DNA of 64,000 nucleotides from Clarkia xantiana subsp. parviflora (taxonomy: Eukaryota; Streptophyta; Magnoliopsida; Myrtales; Onagraceae): assembly GCA_036873135.1 (NCBI GenBank), contig JAPTYO010000002.1:45189452-45253451 (forward strand). The letters run 5' to 3'. The translations under genes and the position numbers were made by a program. Each line of letters starts with the position of its first letter. Within the stretch, counting starts at the first letter, position 1. Of this stretch, positions 56,829-64,000 are shown one piece after another. The notes beneath the pieces were generated by a model. The model saw only the letters and a program-made list of their open reading frames with translations, was not told the origin of the DNA and made no database searches.

Positions 56829-57899
56829 AGATCTTGGTTTAAACTCAAGATATAGGATGTTGTTGACGCTATTCGGGGTAGTCGTCATTATAGATAGAGA
56901 GTGTTTCTATACTTTTTGTTGATGTTGACAGTTGATTTGTCGCCGTTCGATATAAGTTGACTGTTGTACATAGCGCAATGGCTTGTATTGTTGATGTGAG
57001 TAATATGCTTGTAGTTGTTGGTTGGGGTAATTCCAAGGTAGTATGCATGATATAGTAGTATACCTATGAAAGTAGATTAACTTCATTAGATAGTTGCAAT
57101 ATTTACAAGTTTGCAAAAATATGGGGTTATGAATTTTCTTTTGAGTAATTCATATAATAGATAAAATAAAGGAGTCTGATACGAGGACTCCTTGGTTGTG
57201 CAGGAAACTTCCCTAAGTGCGGACGCGATAGGTGCGGATGTGATAGGTGCGCACATGACGGGAGCGGATCTTTTTCAAGTACCACCCACTATATGTGTTT
57301 GTGAATATGTACGTACAAAGAGAGACTATGCATTGTTGTATGCGTCCTTTCGTCGATACGCGTCGATGCTTCCTTAGCGTGATGCACATAGGTATATATG
57401 ATCGTTGCTTGGTATTGTTTCCAAGGGAAGAGCTGATGTTTGAGTAGAATATTCGCTGAGATGTCGCGAGTTATAATTAACTTGGAGACTTGTTGCGATA
57501 ATGCAAATGATATATACGTGACCATTACTTGGCTTAGATGCCTAAGTAGAATGTCCATAGATAGAGAATTCCAGAGAGTCTTGCATACAGCTCCTCCAAG
57601 TGTTGCTTTCTTGATATGGTGTGTCATTGAGACATCTCTTGGATGTACATATAACCTGTCTCAAATTAGTCGCAATACTTTGAGATATATATTGGTTAGG
57701 GAATATAATGGATTTATAAGTCTCCTCATATGGCTCTATCGCCTGCAATGCCAATATGACTGGATCAGACTATTTGCGACTATTCTGTTACATTCAGCTT
57801 GGATTTTGTTTTGACTAAATCGGGCTACCCTGAGTAGATGTCCTACTCGAGTGGTCTGCTTTATTCATAGTAGTGCCGTTGTGGAGTTGTTACCTCATA
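56829..57899. other. Gyp-E interior, unassigned
   Basis: Broken frames only. The ORFs on either strand (for example plus 57440-57814) show no motif of gag, pol or a known cellular protein. A short repeat GATAGGTGCGGATGTGATAG lies near 57228-57250. Confidence 0.4.
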
Positions 57900-59640
57900 C
57901 CTGAGTTTACCTTTGGCAGTAACGCGTGTTACCTGGACCTTGTTCAAGTAGAAGAGATCGTCTTTTGAGGACGATGCTTGGTGTTTCCCTCTTGAGACCA
58001 ATCCATATAGGATGTTGAAGTTGTATTCCTTGTTGGTGCATTTTCTTAGAGGAGCAGTACTGCGTTTTATTGCAATGATTCACTTTTTCACTTCGGTGGA
58101 ATGCCAAGCACTTGTCAGCTTGGTGCCCCCCCAAGCCGCTTGGTAGTCTTATTATTGTTTCTTGATATAGTGTAATGATTGTATCCTGTACGGGGGATGT
58201 TGTGTCCTGTATGCGGGGGTTCAACAAGATGCCCCCGCTCTTGCGTCGAGTGTTGAGGGTGTCTCTTGGTAGCTGTCATGCAGCCGTGCTCATACTTGAG
58301 GAAGACTTGTAAATTCGCTCTTCTCTCTTCTTGCATTTTGATGAAAGTTTGTTTGTTGCTAGGAGTGAGTAAGAGTAATCCTTCCCTTCTCAGATGCGGG
58401 TCGAAGATGATGTTTTCCTGCCAGCGTACGTTTTGAGTGGTACGACCCGTCTTGTGTGCTTGACAAGGGTAAACTTGCTGGATGTTGGAAATAATTCTCT
58501 AACTTTTCTCACGTGATGGGTTTGGCACAGGCGTGCGTATAACATAGGAGTCCATCTGAATTCCTGTCTTCCGCAATGGTGGTGGCGTTTTCACTTAGGT
58601 GATGCCCTCGCCTTGTTTATTACTGCAGCGCGATTTTTAGTCTTGTGCGCATAGAACGCCTGAGGCTCCATTGAATGGGTGTAGTTGGTGCATGCCCTCG
58701 TTGGGGATTTTCGTGAAGATCCGGGATTTGTGCGGATGCGTCGGGAGCGGTGTTATCCTTCCCAGCAAGTACGCCCCGTGATGTTGCACGTGTTCGATTG
58801 GATCTCCCTTTCCTCGATACTTGTCTCCTCCTAGTCTATACAGAGCGTTTGGGACGCGGCTGTACACCAACTTGTCAGCAAATGGATGCGACGCATTCTT
58901 TTCCAACGCGTGCATTCCTTTAAAATTTGACTCTCGCATCTTCTTTTCGATTATTGCCTCCAACGCCTTTGCTGTGAGACCTGTGATTGGGATGTCTTCA
59001 TTGATGACAAGTATTCTTCATCCAGCATTGCGATGGATGTCAGCATTTTTATGACTTGTTCCTTGGAGGGAGACTTCCTTGTACTGCTGCTGCGAGCGGG
59101 TACGTGGAGGTTGTCTCCTTGCTTTTTTCGGATGCTGCATACTTCCATACGGAGTGTATGAGCGTGTTGGCTCCTGCCTTGGTTGCTGGTACTGGAATGC
59201 ACCTTTTGTGTATTGGCCTCTTCCTCCTTGTTGTTGTGACTCTTGTCGTCCGGTGTCGTGCGACACTGCTCTTGCCGGGGCGGCTTGTCTATTGACCGGT
59301 GGTGGAGGTGGTGGTGGCAGAATAAATCCTTGGCTTCTCAGAGTGACTGGTGGGTGTGACTGGTGGCGCTGGGTTGGCACCTCCTTCCTGTTGCTGAACA
59401 CCCTCAGCTGGCATCCCGTAAGGGAACTCTTCATGCCTCCTTGGCTCGAATCCGGGCGGTGGTGCTCCGCGCGGTGTGGTCTGGACTTCTGGGCTGTGCT
59501 GTGCGACAGGCACACTCCTTGCTGGCACGTAGGAAGCAGTGGACGCTGCTTCGGGGATGTGCGAAGGTCTAGGCTGACTCCTTGTCGGATTTTGCGTGGT
59601 TATGACTAAGGCATCGTTGTGTGGGTACACAATGTGTTTT
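57900..59640 (-). pseudogene. gag: Gag of Gyp-E, decayed
   Basis: Read on the minus strand. 59018-59515 and 59289-59640 give a Gln/Pro-rich N-terminus (EEFPYGMPAEG; Gyp-C has YPYGMPAQ). 58637-58963 has EAIIEKKMRESNFKGMHALE, ASHPFADKLVYSRVPNAL and YRGKGDPIEHVQHHGAYLLG, matching the Gyp-C Gag core. 57907-58336 ends with a knuckle remnant KCLAFHRSEKVNHCNK. Frameshifts join these blocks. No protease, RT or integrase follows. Confidence 0.75.
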
Positions 59641-59903
59641 TTGTCTTTTAACGAGAAGCCAATGATATCTTTCATGACGGCATCCTTCATGACGGCATCT
59701 TTCATGACGGCATCCTTCATGACGGCATCTTTCATGACGGCATCCTTCACGACGGCATCCTTCATGACGTCATCCTTTATGACGGGATCCTTCATGACAG
59801 AATCCTTCATGACATCTTCTTCGGACTTGTGCATTGTCTGTGCAGCGTACACTTCTCGCTTGTATAATCTCTCACCTCTGGCGTCAAAGTCTCCATGGAT
59901 CAA
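59641..59903 (-). pseudogene. protease-leader segment placed before gag in Gyp-E, with MKDAV repeat
   Basis: On the minus strand it starts with IHGDF and KREVYAAQ, the box that in Gyp-A, B and C follows gag. Then come about ten five-residue repeats (MKDAV and variants, 15-bp DNA units at 59671-59813), then HIVYPHNDALVITT, again from the protease leader. Gag-like sequence continues in the same frame. So the usual order gag then leader is reversed. The active-site Asp segment is missing. Confidence 0.7.
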
Positions 59904-59954
59904 GTGTACGTTTGCCGTCTAGGTATCTTTGGGAGCGATTATTTCTTGTTCGAA

Positions 59955-59973
59955 TCTCGCGGACGGCGCCAAG
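59955..59973 (-). other. primer-binding site of Gyp-E
   Basis: Minus strand CTTGGCGCCGTCCGCGAG adjoins the LTR. It is nearly the same as Gyp-D (CTTGGCGCCGTCCGTGG). Confidence 0.78.
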
Positions 59974-60828
59974 TGTTGCGTCCAAATCCAACCGCGTAGT
60001 CGGACTCTTCGGAACTTTGGGTTGGGGACACGTCGGGTGTCGGAAATGAAATTTCTGATGTCGGCAAGGGGCTGTCAGCAATATGCACTTGTCGGCATGG
60101 TACGGTTGTCTGCGATGCAAGCTTGTCGGCAAGGTACGGCTGTCTGCAGTGCAAGCTTGTCGGCAAGGTAAGCTATCGGCAAGGTACGGCTATCTGCAGT
60201 GAAAGCTTGTCGGCAAGGTAAGCTTATCGGCTTCGCTCGACTTCACCTGCGCACGAGACAATAACCGGCACGGAGAGCGGGGGGTGGTGCTGGTTGTGCT
60301 GGTTGTGCCCTCTCCGATGCCTAAATCAGAATCTAGAGAGAGAAAGTCCTAGAGAGAAGTCATAGCTTCTAGGCCAAACCTCTTGAGAATGTGTGTAAAT
60401 GGGTGGCCAGGCAACCTTATAACCGAACCCAGTTTTCGTGCGGTTCGATGCCGGTTTAAAGGAAAATAAGAACCATCGTCTGGTTTGTTTAAGTTTGGCC
60501 TAGGAGAATTCCTTTTCTCAGTGTTCGGACGATAAAAGGATGCGCGCGGTACCTGTTGACGGTCCGGAACGTCGGATTCGACATCCGGCGTGGTCCGGAC
60601 CGCCTAGGACAATCCAGACTGGTCCGGACTGCCAAGGCAATCCGGAGGTCCGGTTTGCCCTTAGGAAATCCGGAGGTCCGGTTTTCCCTTAGGCAATCTG
60701 GAGGTTCCGGTTCGGACGCATACGTGCGTCCGGACCATTTTATTCCTCGGGTGTTTGTTTTTCGGACCCATTTGTGGTTTTCGACGTGTTTGCGAAGTCC
60801 GGAATGTAAATAAGAACCCGAATTGGGC
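59974..60828 (-). repeat. 5' LTR of Gyp-E
   Basis: It starts TGTTGCGTCC and aligns with 12405-13227. The far end lacks the last dozen bases (AGATATCCAACA in the other copy). Two extra GGTCCGG-type units lie near 60630-60710. The hairpin arms here (60263-60271, 60287-60295) have one mismatch, and the right arm is duplicated. Confidence 0.9.
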
Positions 60829-61234
60829 TTATCTTCTGTGTTATCGGGCGCGTTCCCGGGTCTATGTTGAACTTGTGTGATATTGCCTCCTCGGATATCC
60901 CTGGCATGTCGCTTGATGACCAGGTGAACAGATCTTTGTATTCCCTTATCAATGCTATTATGTGCACCTCCTCTTCTTTTGTCAGAGCTGTCTCGATTTT
61001 CACCTTTCTATCGGGTTCTTCTATTAGTATTTCCTTCAACTCCTCCATAGGTGCAGGTCTTTCGTGATCTTCCCTTGGATCCTCATCTATTGATAGGACT
61101 TCCCTGTTGGATTTATTCTTTTTGGTTAGTGGAATCCTTGTACACCTCCTTGCTACCTTCTGATTTCCTTTTACCTCCCTATTGCCATCATTTGTGGGGA
61201 ACTTCATTTTCTGATGCGGTGTTGATGGAACCAT
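60829..61234 (-). pseudogene. pol: protease end and RT N-terminus (Gyp-D)
   Basis: STPHQKMKFPTNDGNREVKG is the protease C-terminus. DLFTWSSSDMPGISEEAISH and GTRPITQKI lead into RT. It is cut by Gyp-E at 60828; RT resumes at 12404. Confidence 0.88.
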
Positions 61235-61720
61235 ACCTCATTTGTTGATTGTAGTGGTGCTTAGGACTCCATTGTACTCCTCCATTTCTTCAATAATAAA
61301 GAACGGAATATCAATCTTTAAGTGTCTCTGGTCTGTGCCTAGTGTCACAGGTAGTGTGATTGCCCCCATTGGGTAAGTTGGCTCTCCCAAAAATCCTATG
61401 AGGGGGGAGTGGACTTCTTTTATGCTGCTTCGTCTTACACCTAATCTGTCAATCACTTTCTTGCTGATGATATTAGGTGAGCTTCCACTATCTACTAGGA
61501 TCCTTCCGACGTCCATGTCGGTAATTTTCATTGTTATGACTAGGGCAGCGTTGTTGCTTGGTAACACATGCTCCATGTCCTTTCTTGAGATCTGTATCGT
61601 ATCTTCTATCTTTCCTTTCACTTGTTTTTCTTCGAACGTGTGATTTCCTAATTGTGTCATATATGCCTCTCTTGAATTTTCTGATTCACCGCCAGCTCCG
61701 TAACCTCCATGAATGACATA
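61235..61720 (-). pseudogene. pro: protease of Gyp-D, first coding segment after the PBS
   Basis: It starts about 60 bp from the PBS with VIHGGYGAGGESENSREAYM, the junction box that follows gag in relatives. Then NAALVITMKITDMDVGRILV and the active-site motif DSGSSPNII (classic D-S-G), then PLIGFLGEPTYPMGAITLPV. No gag precedes it. A stop separates 61238 from 61234. Confidence 0.88.
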
Positions 61721-61765
61721 TATGTTTGCAATCTGACTCGTGGTAGTTAGGCTTTTTGTTCAAAG

Positions 61766-61783
61766 GCCACGGACGGCGCCAAG
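61766..61783 (-). other. primer-binding site of Gyp-D
   Basis: Minus strand CTTGGCGCCGTCCGTGGC, next to the LTR end TTAACA. Confidence 0.78.
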
Positions 61784-62540
61784 TGTTAAGTCGCGTCACT
61801 TGGGTCAACGGGTCGTCGGTCCAAGTGTCACTTCTCACAGGTAGATAACTTGATCTGATGCTCTATTCGTTCGATGGTCTGATCCGTATCCTTTTCTTCT
61901 TCTGACTTCTCCCTTCTGACTGACCTGTAATAGGGGCAGTACCAATCACGGAGGGGGGGTGGTGCTTGGTGAACCTCTCTGATGCCTAAGTCAGTCTAAA
62001 GTTTCTAGAGAGACAAACTAGAGAGAAGGCAGAGTAAAAGCTAGTAAATGATCAACGTGTTGGAAATGAATAGGATACGAGTTGTATTTATAGGCTTCGG
62101 GGGGATTAAGGTGGCTTAATGACATCGTTAATCCCCTAATTGTATTTAATTAACTCATAACCGTGCGATTAGACCCTTAAAGCATGGAGAGGTAGGCGAA
62201 ATAATCTAAGTGTTGGACGGGTGGAAAAGAGGTCGGGACCCTTGGGGTCGGACAGAAAATCCGACCCCTGAGGCCCGACACCTGGTGGATTTGCCCAACC
62301 ACTCCTAAGAGGGGTTGGGTGAGCCAACCCGGTCTCCCCTAGGATAGATCGGGTCAGCCCACCCGATCTCACCTAGGTGAGGTCGATGGTCGGATCCGGG
62401 CGAGTGAGTTTACCTCGTTCGGACCGTTAGCGTTTTTGGCGAAGTATTCGGGTCAAAGTTTCGATTTACAATCATAAATGGGGTAATCAGAATAAGAAAG
62501 TCTGAATTAAAACGGGTTGTAATTGGGCGTATATCCATCA
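61784..62540 (-). repeat. 5' LTR of Gyp-D
   Basis: It is 757 bp, TGTTAAG to CCATCA on the plus strand. Minus-strand TATA (CCTATAAATAC) lies near 62086-62096 and the hairpin at 61941-61970. The first 250 bp on the minus strand align with the Gyp-C LTR. Confidence 0.93.
61941..61990 (-). promoter_or_regulatory. LTR hairpin and box (Gyp-D 5' LTR)
   Basis: Arms ACCAATCAC (61941-61949) and GTGCTTGGT (61962-61970) pair with one mismatch around a C-rich loop. The box on the minus strand reads GCATCAGAGAGG. Confidence 0.7.
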
Positions 62541-62677
62541 TCATCCAAGGCATTCGACCCTTTCGGGAGTTGTCTCTCACCCAGATATCTTTGAATACAT
62601 TTTGTTTTCAGTTGTTCCCATGAAGATATTGAGGCCTTTGGAAGTCCAAAGAACCAATGTGAGGTCGCACCTATTGT
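62541..62677 (-). pseudogene. gag fragment between Gyp-D and Gyp-F
   Basis: Minus strand IGATSHWFFGLPKASISSWE and QLKTKCIQRYLGERQLPKGS match the Gag core of Gyp-C (SHWFFSLPTESIHSW). It is the remains of another gypsy element into which both neighbours inserted. Confidence 0.82.
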
Positions 62678-63436
62678 TGCGTCCGGGATGAACAAGGTCG
62701 TGGGGACGCGTCTGTTCGTGTAGTTGTGCGGGCTTTTTTGGGTTGTAACCCTTCCGTCAGGAAGAGGTTGGGCCACTGACGAGTGTTCGGACTTGTTCCC
62801 GTATGAGGTCTGAGTTTCGGTACGGCTGAGTCTCGGTAAGGTTGTGTCTCGAACGTCGGTTCCTGCACGAAGGACCAATGCTAGCACGGAGAGGGGGGGT
62901 GGTGCTAGCGGAGCCCTCTCCGAAGCTTAAGTCACTATAAGGTCAAAAAGGTAATTTCTAGAGAGAGAATATTTCTAGAGAGAAGTCAGAGCTCAAAATA
63001 CCAAAGTTGGGCAAATGAGAGAATGTGTGAAAATGGGTGGCCAAGACCTCCTATTTATAGGCTTTCTTGGGACCGGACCCGGTTTTAAAGCGGTTTGATG
63101 ACGGTTCAAGATTATGCGGGAACCGTCATCCATATTGGTAATGTGCGAACTTGACTTCTCTACGCGTAACGGTAATCGCGGATACGGTAGTCGCGCGATA
63201 CCCGTAAGGCAATCCGGACCTCGTCGAATTTGGGCAATTCGGCGAGGTCCGGATCGCCGCGCAACCCGGACCTCCAGATTGCTTTGCGCAATCCGGAGGT
63301 CCGGTCCGGACGCGCGTAAATGCGTTTCCGGACCGTTTTGATACCGTGGGAGATGTTTTTAAACCGAGATGAAATTTTTGACTCGTTTACGAGGCCCGAA
63401 GTGTAAATACGAACCCGAATTGGACATATATCCATC
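62678..63436 (-). repeat. 3' LTR of Gyp-F
   Basis: It is 759 bp, TGTTGCGTCC to CCATCA. Minus-strand TATA (CCTATAAATAGG) lies near 63050-63061 and a perfect hairpin at 62880-62909. The first ten bases equal those of the Gyp-E LTR. Confidence 0.87.
62880..62925 (-). promoter_or_regulatory. LTR hairpin and GGAGAGGG box (Gyp-F)
   Basis: Arms GCTAGCAC (62880-62887) and GTGCTAGC (62902-62909) pair perfectly. On the minus strand the loop contains CCCTCTCC, the exact complement of GGAGAGGG in the box just upstream. Confidence 0.78.
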
Positions 63437-63450
63437 ACTTGCCCCCGAGT
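63437..63450 (-). other. polypurine tract of Gyp-F
   Basis: Minus strand GACTCGGGGGCAAG next to the LTR start TGATGG. Confidence 0.72.
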
Positions 63451-64000
63451 CGAGAAACGGTTTAGAACCTTTCTTGACTCTATTTTAAGTTAGGATACTT
63501 GTCCAATTTGAGTTTGACGCTAACCTTTCGGTTTTGATCGTTAGTTGGACGTAGGCGTCTTGATTTCGTCCGTCGTTTGATTTTCCGACCGAATAACTTT
63601 GTTTCCTGTCATCATGGTTAGTGCGATAGGAAATGTATGTGTGCAAGTATGGTTATCGCCGGAGACATGGGCAATTGGCAATACACTATGCGAGTATGCA
63701 TCAATCAATACGTATACATAAGTAATGGTCATGGCAAGATCGTAATTACGCGATACAAAAAATAGAAACCGTATGCTTCTAAAATGACTTAGTGATTATC
63801 AAATCATGAATCATGCGATCGCAACGTACATGTAAAGTGACGGGTTTGATACGTGCAATGTCAAGATATGCATAGGAGTAGATATTTTTAGAGGAGAGGG
63901 TAGAGTATACCGTAGGTGTTTAGGCTTGAATGTAGGTAAACTAATCCTTTAATCCTTATCAACAAAGCATCTCTTGGGATTTGTAAATACACACATCCCC
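63451..64000. other. Gyp-F 3' internal region
   Basis: Non-coding. It aligns in part with Gyp-E 13244-13850. The plus-strand TAGAGGAGAGGGTAGAGTAT near 63890-63910 recalls the relict antisense promoter there. No ORF of note. Confidence 0.45.

Larger units (their letters stand above)
62678..64000 (-). mobile_element. Gyp-F: gypsy element, 3' end only
   Basis: The 3' LTR is at 62678-63436 and the purine tract at 63437-63450; the interior runs past the window. The interior seen so far resembles the 3' region of Gyp-E. The pol or gag content is outside the window. Confidence 0.82.

Noticed and set aside
59596..59922. Plus-strand ORF with MTASF repeats
   Set aside because: Shadow of the minus-strand 15-bp repeat; the minus frame is flanked by protease-leader sequence.
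62678..62887. Extension of the gag frame upstream of 62677
   Set aside because: The open frame runs into DNA that starts TGTTGCGTCC like the Gyp-E LTR and is better explained as the Gyp-F LTR.

Overview
The window is a dense nest of plant LTR retrotransposons. I see no host single-copy gene, rRNA, tRNA or CRISPR array. Two copia (Ty1) copies and six Ty3/gypsy elements account for nearly all of it. The gypsy elements have features of the plant Tat-type branch: a Gag zinc knuckle of C-x2-H-x4-H-x4-C form, an IHGG box between Gag and protease, tandem repeats after pol, and an extra gene on the opposite strand next to the 3' LTR. This points to a flowering plant with a large, repeat-rich genome. 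The species cannot be read from the sequence. The labels below are mine.

Layout. Cop-G, an old copia, covers about 1285-4889 (+). Gyp-D (-) runs from a truncated 3' LTR at 4994 to its 5' LTR ending at 62540. Gyp-E (-, 12405-60828) sits inside the pol gene of Gyp-D. Cop-H (copia, -, 14597-52430) sits inside a tandem array of Gyp-E. Three gypsy elements sit inside Cop-H. Gyp-B (+, 15266-26469, TSD CTACT) is in its 3' LTR. Gyp-A (-, 28769-37613, TSD GTGAG) is in its reverse transcriptase. Gyp-C (+, 41729-51945, TSD AGTAC) is in its 5' LTR. To the right of Gyp-D lie a 137-bp gag scrap and the 3' LTR of Gyp-F (62678 to the window end). The order of events is therefore Gyp-D, then Gyp-E, then Cop-H, then A, B and C.

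How the parts work together. Gyp-A and Gyp-B keep a full but mutated gag-protease-RT-RNaseH-integrase set. Gyp-D has protease to integrase but no gag. Its close relative Gyp-C has gag, protease and a second gag-like piece but no RT or integrase. Gyp-E has gag only. None looks autonomous; copying of C and E would need enzymes supplied in trans.

The two most interesting signals are these. (1) A spliced antisense gene with its own TATA-type promoter lies between pol and the 3' LTR of Gyp-A, B, C and D, and only its promoter appears to survive in Gyp-E. (2) A hairpin in the LTRs of Gyp-C, D, E and F has a stem that changes sequence while staying paired around a conserved C-rich loop. Further oddities are a permuted Gyp-E 5' end, a duplicated gag in Gyp-C, an inverted 5' end with two facing primer-binding sites in Cop-H, and an SR-like tail on Gag in Gyp-A and B.
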